NCBI GenBank assembly: GCA_903938205.1
Contig: CAJACJ010000346.1
Location: 1 to 5,591 of the forward strand
Direction of reading: 5' to 3'
DNA length: 5,591 nucleotides
From: an uncultured bacterium
GTDB lineage: Bacteria > Planctomycetota > Phycisphaerae > Phycisphaerales > SM1A02
A program made the position numbers and the translations under genes. The notes under the pieces were generated by a model, which saw only the letters and a list, made by a program, of their open reading frames with translations, was not told the origin of the DNA and made no database searches. Positions 1 through 5,591 of this stretch are shown here, in pieces; positions within the stretch are counted from its first letter, which is position 1, and each line of letters opens with the position of its first letter.

Positions 1-639
1 GGCGAAGGATTTGGTCTGACCGCGCCGCTGTTGTTGAAGAGCGACGGAACGAAATTTGGCAAGAGTGAATCTGGCAATGTGTGGCTAAGCGCGGAGCGCA
101 CTTCGCCATATCGCTTTCATCAGTGCTGGCTTAACGCATCCGACGAGGAGGTTGGAAAGTTGCTGCGCTGGTTCACATTCTTTGACCGCGCAACCATTGA
201 GGCGCTGGAGGCGGCGCAAAAAGCGAATCCTTCCGAGCGCGCGGCGCAAAAAGCGTTGGCCGACGCCGCCACGGAAATGATTCACGGCGCGTCGGAAGTG
301 GCGCGCGCGAAATCAGCGGCTTTGGCGCTGTTTTCTGGCGATATTCGCGCGCTTGATGCGGCCTTATTGGCGGAAGTGACGCATGATTTAACCAGCACTT
401 CAATCGCCGCAAGTGTTCTTGATGGCGAGGGAGTGGCGTTACTTGATTTTCTTGCAACCACGCCACTGGTCGCAAGCAAGCGCGAGGCGCGAGATTTTCT
501 GGCCGCCGGTGCTGTGAGCGTGAATGGTGAGAAGGCTGTCGCCGATGCCAAATTGACGCGCAAGGATGTGTTGCATGGCACCACTATTTTACTTCGCCGT
601 GGTAAGAAGCAGTGGCACGCGGTGCGGGTTACGGACTAA
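1..639 (+). CDS. tyrS: Tyrosyl-tRNA synthetase, C-terminal half (5' end outside window)
   Basis: This enzyme charges tRNA-Tyr with tyrosine in the cytoplasm, in two steps through tyrosyl-adenylate. The reading frame is open from base 1, so the gene begins upstream, and 212 codons are visible, about half of a typical bacterial TyrS of roughly 420 residues. The class I signature loop is present as KFGKS (nt 52-66), the TyrS version of KMSKS, followed by the SGNVWL stretch also seen in bacterial TyrS. A helical linker region follows. The last 60 or so residues (about nt 457-636) read as an S4 RNA-binding domain: ASKREARDFLAAGAVSVNG, then a basic end with LLRRGKK. The HIGH-type motif and most of the Rossmann fold lie outside the window. 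It ends in TAA at 637-639 and is convergent with cdaR. Nothing in the visible part looks damaged. The identification is firm. Confidence 0.96.
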   Translation, partial: GEGFGLTAPLLLKSDGTKFGKSESGNVWLSAERTSPYRFHQCWLNASDEEVGKLLRWFTFFDRATIEALEAAQKANPSERAAQKALADAATEMIHGASEVARAKSAALALFSGDIRALDAALLAEVTHDLTSTSIAASVLDGEGVALLDFLATTPLVASKREARDFLAAGAVSVNGEKAVADAKLTRKDVLHGTTILLRRGKKQWHAVRVTD

Positions 640-790
640 GTATTGCGTGTAAGCGCATTGCATCTCACGCACACATAAATAAACCGTCATCCGCGCGTAA
701 TCATCTCGCATGACTCAAATGTGGCGCCAGAAAATAATTTTATATTTTCACCCTGACATTCACCCCAAGCTCCAACACAGCGCGCCAGAC
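640..790. other. Convergent intergenic gap with AT-rich tract
   Basis: This 151-base gap separates the convergent tyrS and cdaR stop codons, so both transcripts should end in or near it. I see only a weak possible hairpin (TGCGTG at 644-649 with CACGCA at 666-671, loop of 16) without a following T-run, and an AT-rich stretch at 731-748 that contains short A and T runs on both strands. Neither is a convincing intrinsic terminator. No small gene or RNA is recognisable. Confidence 0.4.
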
Positions 791-1852
791 TCAAGGACCT
801 TTCGGCGCAGGCAGTGGGGGTTCCACTTCCGCCTCTGGAACAATTGGCGCCGCAGTGCGCGGCTCAATCTTGAGCGCGATTTCCGGATTCACAATTTGTT
901 TTCCAGCCACGCTTTCCACAAGAACTCCAGGAGGCAGAATCCAATTGGATACGGATTTCTTGGCAACCTTGCTTCCAAGATCACCGCTATTCAGCGGCAC
1001 AATGGCTGCCACGGAGAATTTGCCGCTTTCAATTTCTTTCAACGCGTCGGGCGGACCAATCAAGACCACGTCGCGCAGCACGCCGCCATCTTGTTGAAAT
1101 GTGATGTCGAAACCCTTTAGGTCGGTGGGTGACGCTGCAATTTGTAGCGGCACCGTGGCCAACTTAATGTTGTCCGTTTTGCGTCGAAGAGTGAATGTCA
1201 CAATGGCTTGGTCGGGCACGAAGGTCACTTGATCTGGTTTCACCGCGACTGAATCCGGCAAGCGCAATGTCGCTGGCGCATTATTTTTTCCAGTCGACAA
1301 ATCCTTGGTGTCGACCACGGCTTCCACTTGCAAATTTTTCATGGCATCAATGGCTGACGTTGGAAGCGTGACCAAGACAACGGATGGATTGATGGACGCG
1401 GATTCATATTCCGCCAGTGAAATTTTTGCGGCCAAAGGAAATTGCGTTGTGGTGAGATCACCAATGACCACTTTGGCGGACTCGGGACGAGAAGTGAGAA
1501 TGGTGGCATCGGTGGCGATGATTTGTTTCACATTATTCAGCGCGTCGGCAAGCATGATGTTGTAGGCGCCCGCGGTATTTGGAAAACCAGCGGTTCCACT
1601 AGGAATAACCAGGCCTTCTTCAAGCAAGGTTTGAATGCGATCGATGCTTGCGGGACTGGCTTTCACGGAAAGAGTGACGCCAAATGCTTTGATGGGATCA
1701 ACAAAGTGTTGCTTGGGATCAGTTGAGCGAAATGAAACCGTGCCTTTCAGTTCGCGAGTTTCGCGGGTTCGATCCGCGGCCCAAGTCCAAATTAAAAGCG
1801 TGGCCACAGCCGCGACGAACCAAGTCGAAAGATTGGCGCTCCAATTTCCCAT
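791..1852 (-). CDS. cdaR: CdaR, YbbR-domain regulator of diadenylate cyclase
   Basis: CdaR (YbbR) proteins are single-helix membrane proteins that bind and modulate the diadenylate cyclase CdaA from outside the cytoplasm. This 353-residue protein has the expected layout: an NW...WFVAAVATLLIW membrane helix at residues 8-26 preceded by a short cytoplasmic end, then a long beta-rich extracytoplasmic part with YbbR-like repeats. Examples are the PDQVTFVPDQAIVTFTLRR stretch near residue 210 and the GPPDALKEIESGKFSVAAIV stretch near residue 270. The C-terminus is proline-rich (EVEPPLPAPKGP). The ATG overlaps the cdaA stop codon as TAATG, and AGGCGG sits 8 bases upstream, which supports this start and suggests translational coupling. 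The repeats are divergent, so the family call leans partly on the cdaA neighbour. The cdaA-cdaR order is the usual one in many bacteria. Confidence 0.85.
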   Translation of the reverse strand: MGNWSANLSTWFVAAVATLLIWTWAADRTRETRELKGTVSFRSTDPKQHFVDPIKAFGVTLSVKASPASIDRIQTLLEEGLVIPSGTAGFPNTAGAYNIMLADALNNVKQIIATDATILTSRPESAKVVIGDLTTTQFPLAAKISLAEYESASINPSVVLVTLPTSAIDAMKNLQVEAVVDTKDLSTGKNNAPATLRLPDSVAVKPDQVTFVPDQAIVTFTLRRKTDNIKLATVPLQIAASPTDLKGFDITFQQDGGVLRDVVLIGPPDALKEIESGKFSVAAIVPLNSGDLGSKVAKKSVSNWILPPGVLVESVAGKQIVNPEIALKIEPRTAAPIVPEAEVEPPLPAPKGP

Positions 1853-2910
1853 TAGATGTTCCGCCTTTTTGCGCGATCATCTGCATCATTTTTTGTTGGA
1901 CGCGTGTCTTGGCTGTCTTCACCGTCAGCGTGCTGCGCTTGATCATTGTCGTCTTGATTCAATGCGTCGTGCTCAAGTTGCGCGCGTTCCTCTTCTTGCG
2001 CCGCGGCTAATGTCGCTGCGGCATTCAGTTCCGAGTGTTCAGAGTGGTCCGGCAAATTCATCATCGGCGCGTCAAGGCCGCCCACGCGACTGATGAATCG
2101 ACCAAACAATGATCGTTGTTGCGGACGGCGCAAGCCGCGCGACAAACGACGGCGTAAACCCGCGGCGAAATCATCAAATTGAATGGGTTCCGACAATTCT
2201 CCGCGCTCCGCAAATCGAATCAGTCCATTTTCTTCGCTCACCACAACAACCACGCAATCACTCTCAAGCGTGGCACCCATGGCCGCGCGATGGCGCGCGC
2301 CCAATTTCATTCCCTCAACCGGATCCGCTAAAGGAAGTTGCACACTGGCCGCGGCAATTCGCTCGCCACGAATCACCACCGCCAAATCATGCAGCGGACT
2401 TGAGGGCCAAAAAATACTTTCGATGAGTTCGGCGCTCATGGTGGCGTCCATGGCGACTCCTTGCGCCGCAAGTCCCGCAAGCGAAGTTCCACGCTCAATG
2501 ACAATCAGCGCGCCAAATTGATTGCGGCTGAGAAATTCCACGGAGCCTTCAAGCGCGTCGACAACGGGATCAATGCGTCGACGCTCGCTGGGCGACATGG
2601 TTTGTCCAATACGAACCATGGCCTGTCGCAATTCAGGTTGGAAAATGACCAACATGAAAATGGCGATGGTTCCCAAAAGACCTTCGCTGAGAAATCGCAG
2701 GCGTGAAAATGTTTCGCTGAAGAGGCCGGCGAAGCGAATACCCAGCACCAGCACCGCGATGAGCACAATGATTCCCTTGAACACGCCGGCGCCGCGGGTG
2801 CCCTGCAGGAAGCGAAGAATCAGCATGACTCCGCCGAAAATCACCAATAATTCAATGGTGATGGAGAGCGGGTCCCCGCCGTGAAAGAGTTGGGTGATGC
2901 GATCAAACAC
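1852..2910 (-). CDS. cdaA: CdaA-type membrane diadenylate cyclase with altered DGA motif
   Basis: CdaA (DacA) condenses two ATP into cyclic di-AMP at the cytoplasmic face of the membrane. With a GTG start the protein has 352 residues. Three membrane helices (about 16-35, 43-58 and 75-90) are followed by the FQPELR motif at 90-95, then a DAC domain with LSRNQFGALIVIERGTSL, SAELIESIFWPSSPLHD and RHR at 206-208. The family's DGA motif reads DLA (175-177), the residue before RHR is Ala, and SEEN replaces the common SEET. Residues from about 258 are an extra polar tail, very acidic between about 306 and 345. No ATG fits. GTG at 2910 gives FDRITQLF at the N-terminus and spaces DLA and RHR nearly as in ~270-residue CdaA proteins. 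TTG at 2934 (360 residues) or 2967 are alternatives. An in-frame ATG at 3057 would overlap the divergent gene by 88 bases. The family is certain; activity and exact start are not. Confidence 0.93.
   Translation of the reverse strand: MFDRITQLFHGGDPLSITIELLVIFGGVMLILRFLQGTRGAGVFKGIIVLIAVLVLGIRFAGLFSETFSRLRFLSEGLLGTIAIFMLVIFQPELRQAMVRIGQTMSPSERRRIDPVVDALEGSVEFLSRNQFGALIVIERGTSLAGLAAQGVAMDATMSAELIESIFWPSSPLHDLAVVIRGERIAAASVQLPLADPVEGMKLGARHRAAMGATLESDCVVVVVSEENGLIRFAERGELSEPIQFDDFAAGLRRRLSRGLRRPQQRSLFGRFISRVGGLDAPMMNLPDHSEHSELNAAATLAAAQEEERAQLEHDALNQDDNDQAQHADGEDSQDTRPTKNDADDRAKRRNI
1861..1866 (-). promoter_or_regulatory. Ribosome binding site of cdaR
   Basis: AGGCGG on the minus strand lies inside the last codons of cdaA, 8 bases before the cdaR ATG. 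It differs from the AGGAGG consensus at one base. It supports the start at 1852 and translational coupling of the pair. Confidence 0.55.
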
Positions 2911-2958
2911 ATTCGAACTGTACCACGCATGCAACGCCCAGAGCGAGCCCGAAGCGTT

Positions 2959-2962
2959 AGGA
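2959..2962 (+). promoter_or_regulatory. Ribosome binding site of the 172-residue protein gene
   Basis: AGGA lies 7 bases before the ATG at 2970. It is one of the few good Shine-Dalgarno matches in the window and fixes this start. It also argues against a cdaA N-terminus that extends past about 2970. Confidence 0.6.
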
Positions 2963-2969
2963 TTCAAGC

Positions 2970-3488
2970 ATGAATCGTGAAGCAACTCCACTGTCAATCG
3001 GCAAGGCAACCTATCTCTGTGCAGCCAGCGGCGAGGTGCTTGCGGCGGGCACGCCATGCATGTCCGCGATCCGTGAAAATGCCACGCACAATCTTGAGCG
3101 TCTTGATTTTTCAATGACCGCGTGGCTTGATGGCGCGCGTCCCGAGGGCATGATTTGTTTTTGGAAGACCACCATGCCGGAGGCGGATCGCAAGCGCGGC
3201 ATTGTGATTGACGACGAGGCCGTTGAGGAAATTTTTGAGCGTCTCGCGGGCGATGACCGTCCAAATCGAATCGCCATTCGTTGGTTGCTTGCCATGATCT
3301 TGTTGCGCAAGCGCAGGCTGAAGCAGTTGCGCGTTGAGCACCGCAATGAAAAAGAATTTTGGTTGTTCGCCCGACGCGGCGCCGTTGAAGGCGCGGAGGC
3401 AGTTGAAGTGTTGCGTCCAGAATTGGACGAGTCGGCGGTGCAGGCGTTGGCGGATGAGCTTGGTGAAATCGCGGCCTTTGATGGTTGA
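2970..3488 (+). CDS. Conserved-looking cytoplasmic protein of unknown function
   Basis: I do not know a function for this 172-residue protein. It has no signal peptide or convincing membrane helix. Notable stretches are an N-terminal CAASGEVLAAGTPC segment with Cys17 and Cys30, a W52 and CFWKTTMP (63-70), an acidic IDDEAVEEIFERL helix (80-92), and a basic helix RIAIRWLLAMILLRKRRLK (100-118). The C-terminal part is mixed, with an FWLFARRGAVEG strand-like segment and an acidic final helix. The pattern Cys-x-x-(S/T)-G, FW-x-(T/R)-x-x-P, DDE, FERL, then a LLAMILLRKR-like helix resembles an uncharacterised family I associate with planctomycetes; that is from memory and not checked. AGGA at 7 bases supports the ATG. 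The gene heads a plus-strand run with two exported proteins and is divergent from cdaA. Two cysteines alone do not make a zinc site, so no metal role is claimed. Confidence 0.85.
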   Translation: MNREATPLSIGKATYLCAASGEVLAAGTPCMSAIRENATHNLERLDFSMTAWLDGARPEGMICFWKTTMPEADRKRGIVIDDEAVEEIFERLAGDDRPNRIAIRWLLAMILLRKRRLKQLRVEHRNEKEFWLFARRGAVEGAEAVEVLRPELDESAVQALADELGEIAAFDG

Positions 3489-3501
3489 TGAGCGCCATTT
3501 C

Positions 3502-4431
3502 ATGTGCCGCATATTTCATGTCTTTTTCGCTTCTTTTTCGCTGCTTTGCGCGCTTGCGATCGGTGCATGCACGGCGGTTGATGCATCCAAGCAGCCAGCG
3601 ACCAGTGGCGCGTCCGCGCTTGAGTCAACCAAAGAAAACTCCACCAATGTGAAGAGTGTCGCTCCTGCGCTCAATGCCGCAGCCATCGTGGCGCAACAAA
3701 ATCATCGTGTGGCTGGATTGGAAAAATTCGCCACGCGTGGAAGCGCCGAGTTGCGTTGGCACGATGAGAAGGGCGACCATTTTGAGCAGGCACAAGTTGA
3801 TCTTGCATGGCGCAATGGTGGCGAGCAGATTTCTTTGCGCGCCGACAAAATGGGCGAGCGACTTGCGTGGGCTGGCGCCAACGCGAAGCAGTGGTGGTTG
3901 TTTGAACCAAAGCGCGAGCCGAGTCGTTTGTGGCTGGGCGCACGCAACACGCCAGTGCCAGATTCGCTGCTTCCATTTGCCGGACCTGACGCGTTGCTTG
4001 AATTGCTTGCAGCCAAAGCATGGCCAGAAAAAATTGGCCTGTCGCAGGATCGTCCTGGAAATTTTTGGGCCGACTTTGATCGCCCAGCCCGTGGCGCATG
4101 GGTGAAGACCCGCGTTCAAGTTGACACAAACACTGGGTTTCCAAGCCATATTTGGCTTGTGGATGCCAAAGGCAATGTGCTTGCGGAAAGCGAATTGAGC
4201 GAGCCCGTGATGGCCGAGATGAACCACTTGCCCATGGCTGACCGGCCAATGGTGGCGAGCAAGATCACGTTGAAGTCCGTGTCTAATGTTGGAGTGTGGC
4301 AAATATTTTGGGACGAACCTGGTGCGCGCGAGGACCGATTGAAAGATCGCCTGTTTGATCTTGAGGTGATTCGCGGCGTCATGCGACCTGCCGAAGTGAT
4401 TGATGTGGAGAAGGACCAACCAAAGCGATGA
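3502..4431 (+). CDS. Predicted lipoprotein, possibly LolA-like fold
   Basis: From ATG 3502 this is a 309-residue protein with a lipoprotein signal peptide: an arginine near the N-terminus, a hydrophobic core (VFFASFSLLCALAI) and a lipobox ending IGAC, with Cys23 as the predicted lipidated residue. A Ser/Thr/Ala-rich linker of about 30 residues follows. The mature domain alternates beta-like segments (SAELRWHDEKGDHF, QVDLAWRNGGEQISLRADK, KQWWLFEPKREPSRLWLG, TRVQVDTNTGFPSHIWLVDAKG). That pattern, a strand-rich sheet with a late TGFP-x-x-IWLVDAKGN turn, recalls LolA/LolB-like lipid-binding proteins, but this is inference without motif proof. An upstream ATG at 3481 would overlap the previous stop by 8 bases and add MVDERHF. 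I prefer 3502 because it gives a net positive signal-peptide N-region, though neither start has a good ribosome site. The stop shares ATGA with the next gene, so the genes are likely co-transcribed. Confidence 0.82.
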   Translation: MCRIFHVFFASFSLLCALAIGACTAVDASKQPATSGASALESTKENSTNVKSVAPALNAAAIVAQQNHRVAGLEKFATRGSAELRWHDEKGDHFEQAQVDLAWRNGGEQISLRADKMGERLAWAGANAKQWWLFEPKREPSRLWLGARNTPVPDSLLPFAGPDALLELLAAKAWPEKIGLSQDRPGNFWADFDRPARGAWVKTRVQVDTNTGFPSHIWLVDAKGNVLAESELSEPVMAEMNHLPMADRPMVASKITLKSVSNVGVWQIFWDEPGAREDRLKDRLFDLEVIRGVMRPAEVIDVEKDQPKR

Positions 4432-5591
4432 ACTCTTTTGCTCGATGTGTGTTTGCGTTGATCATGGTGTTGGTGGCGGCTTCGCCATTGCGGGATCAAT
4501 TTGCACAGGAGACACTGGCTGCCAGTAGCGGCACACACCTCTGGTGGATTTCCAAAATCGATGCGAGCATGGATTCAGCCAGCGATTTATCCAACGACTA
4601 CGCAAAGGATGCGACGTACAAATTGCTTCAGCACGCAGCGATGAGTGGCGAAAATAATTTTCAAATTGCCGCCGCTTTCATCGACCAACCTATCGCCGTC
4701 GCCGCCGATGACGATCAAATATGGGTTGTGTTCGCCGCCGCAAATCACAAGATGGAGGTGGTTTGGGGAGCGACGCATTTCAATCCCGCCAGCGAATTGT
4801 GGTTTATTACTCCGGGCGGTGCGCTTCAATTATGCCCCAGTCTTGTGGGGGAATCGCTTGAATCACTGGCCGCCTTGAATGGCGAACTTTGGGCGATTGT
4901 GCAAGGCCAACCAGATGCGCGTGTGTTGCGCGGCGGCCAGTGGAACACTGTGCAACTTCCGGCGGTCATCAATGAATGCCAAACGCGAAAGTTGGTGGTA
5001 GCGGGCGGCGCGTTGAACGCGTTTGGCCATGCGCAGGATCATTCCCTGAAGCGCTTCAAGAGGGAGAATAATGCGTGGGTTGAGTCACCGCTGAACGCGC
5101 CACAGTTTTCTTACGCCATCGATCATTCGGCGCGCTTGGCATGCGTGACGGGAGAAAAACCTTCCGAGCAAATGTTGTGCATTGTGGAAGCTGGATCTAC
5201 CACCGCCATAGCGTCCCTACCCAATCGGAATCAATACGTGCTTGGTCTTGGCGAAAGCTTTGCAAGTTTGGGTCAAGGCGGTGTTCAGGAACCTTCTTCC
5301 TTGCCACAAGACGCGCCACATTCTTCGCCAACTAGTGTGTTCAATTCAACAACGCTTTCACTTTTGCCAGTGGGAGCAAGTGTGTTCATGGAACCAGTTG
5401 CACTGCGCGCGCAACTTTCAACAGCAAGTCGCTGGTATCACTTGCCAATTCTTGGCGTGTTTTCGCTGGGTGCCATTATTGCGGCGTTCTTGGTGCGTGC
5501 CCTGAATTCGCCGCTGAATCCGCTGGAAAAAACGGGTTCCAAAGAAGGCGAAAAGGATCTACAAGCGCTTGCCAAAACGCCTTGGACACCA
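4428..5591 (+). CDS. Exported protein with C-terminal membrane anchor (3' end outside window)
   Basis: This frame is open from ATG 4428 to the window edge (388 codons), so the protein is incomplete. The N-terminus is a signal peptide (MNSFARCVFALIMVLVAAS). A long extracytoplasmic part follows with recurring hydrophobic strand pairs every 40-55 residues: IAVAADDDQIWVVFAA (89), LAALNGELWAIVQG (147), KLVVAGGALNAFGHA (188), YAIDHSARLACVTGEK (229) and YVLGLGESFASLGQG (270). This rhythm is compatible with a beta-propeller, but no diagnostic repeat is present. A low-complexity Ser/Pro stretch (about 286-306) comes before a membrane helix (about 339-356, LPILGVFSLGAIIAAFLV). The polar tail after it should be cytoplasmic and continues past the edge. 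The start overlaps the lipoprotein stop as ATGA; AAGGA at 4411-4415 is somewhat far upstream. I do not recognise the family. A further membrane domain downstream is possible but cannot be seen. Confidence 0.82.
   Translation, partial: MNSFARCVFALIMVLVAASPLRDQFAQETLAASSGTHLWWISKIDASMDSASDLSNDYAKDATYKLLQHAAMSGENNFQIAAAFIDQPIAVAADDDQIWVVFAAANHKMEVVWGATHFNPASELWFITPGGALQLCPSLVGESLESLAALNGELWAIVQGQPDARVLRGGQWNTVQLPAVINECQTRKLVVAGGALNAFGHAQDHSLKRFKRENNAWVESPLNAPQFSYAIDHSARLACVTGEKPSEQMLCIVEAGSTTAIASLPNRNQYVLGLGESFASLGQGGVQEPSSLPQDAPHSSPTSVFNSTTLSLLPVGASVFMEPVALRAQLSTASRWYHLPILGVFSLGAIIAAFLVRALNSPLNPLEKTGSKEGEKDLQALAKTPWTP

Noticed and set aside
644..671. Possible terminator hairpin after tyrS.
   Set aside because: Only a six-base stem with a 16-base loop and no T-run; too weak to call.
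724..788. Direct repeat GCGCCAG at 724-730 and 782-788.
   Set aside because: Seven bases twice in a GC-moderate region is expected by chance and no further copies or mobile-element context is present.
710..1120. Plus-strand open frame starting in the tyrS-cdaR gap.
   Set aside because: It lacks a ribosome site, is mostly antisense to cdaR, and its composition (many His, Arg, Asn, Phe) is not protein-like.
1635..2093. Plus-strand open frame spanning the cdaA/cdaR junction.
   Set aside because: It is a shadow of two well-supported minus-strand genes and has Arg/Ser/Leu-rich, unstructured composition.
2911..3519. Minus-strand frame continues open upstream of cdaA for about 200 codons, with an in-frame ATG at 3057.
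   Set aside because: Its translation is rich in Arg, Cys, Pro and His with no domain-like pattern, it is antisense to a well-formed gene with a good ribosome site, and CdaA family length fits the GTG at 2910.
3488..3652. ATG at 3488 overlapping the preceding TGA in a third frame.
   Set aside because: The stop/start overlap looks attractive, but the frame gives a short Arg/Pro-rich product and the lipoprotein frame explains the region better.
3625..4419. Minus-strand open frame of 264 codons antisense to the lipoprotein.
   Set aside because: The translation is rich in His, Arg, Gln and Trp with no recognisable pattern, while the plus-strand frame has a signal peptide, lipobox and junction with its neighbours.

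Overview
This looks like a core, chromosomal stretch from a bacterium of moderate GC content, most likely a planctomycete and possibly of the Phycisphaerae. That placement is inference. It rests on the style of a 172-residue protein (positions 2970-3488) that resembles an uncharacterised planctomycete family as I remember it, on weak Shine-Dalgarno signals, and on a CdaA/CdaR pair with divergent sequences. No mobile element, CRISPR array, RNA gene or phage gene is visible.

Layout. (1) Positions 1-639, plus strand: the C-terminal half of tyrosyl-tRNA synthetase (tyrS), from just before its KFGKS loop to the end of the S4 RNA-binding domain. (2) Positions 640-790: a short convergent intergenic gap with an AT-rich patch. 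(3) Positions 2910-791, minus strand: a two-gene unit, cdaA (membrane diadenylate cyclase) then cdaR (YbbR-repeat regulator), joined by a TAATG stop/start overlap. (4) Positions 2911-2969: a very compact divergent gap. (5) Positions 2970-5591, plus strand: three tightly packed genes that probably form an operon. They encode a conserved-looking cytoplasmic protein of unknown function, a predicted lipoprotein whose pattern recalls LolA-like proteins, and a secreted, membrane-anchored protein that runs off the window.

The best-understood unit is cdaA-cdaR. CdaA makes cyclic di-AMP from two ATP at the inner face of the membrane, and CdaR, anchored by one helix, modulates it from outside the cytoplasm. 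The CdaA here departs from the family's signature: the DGA motif reads DLA, and the usual GTRHR reads GARHR. Its termini are also unusual, with a GTG start inferred from family length and an acidic, disordered-looking tail of about 95 residues. These are the most interesting points in an otherwise ordinary housekeeping region. The divergent three-gene operon encodes two exported proteins and may be an envelope module of unknown role. Nothing in the window amounts to clear evidence of a wholly new system.
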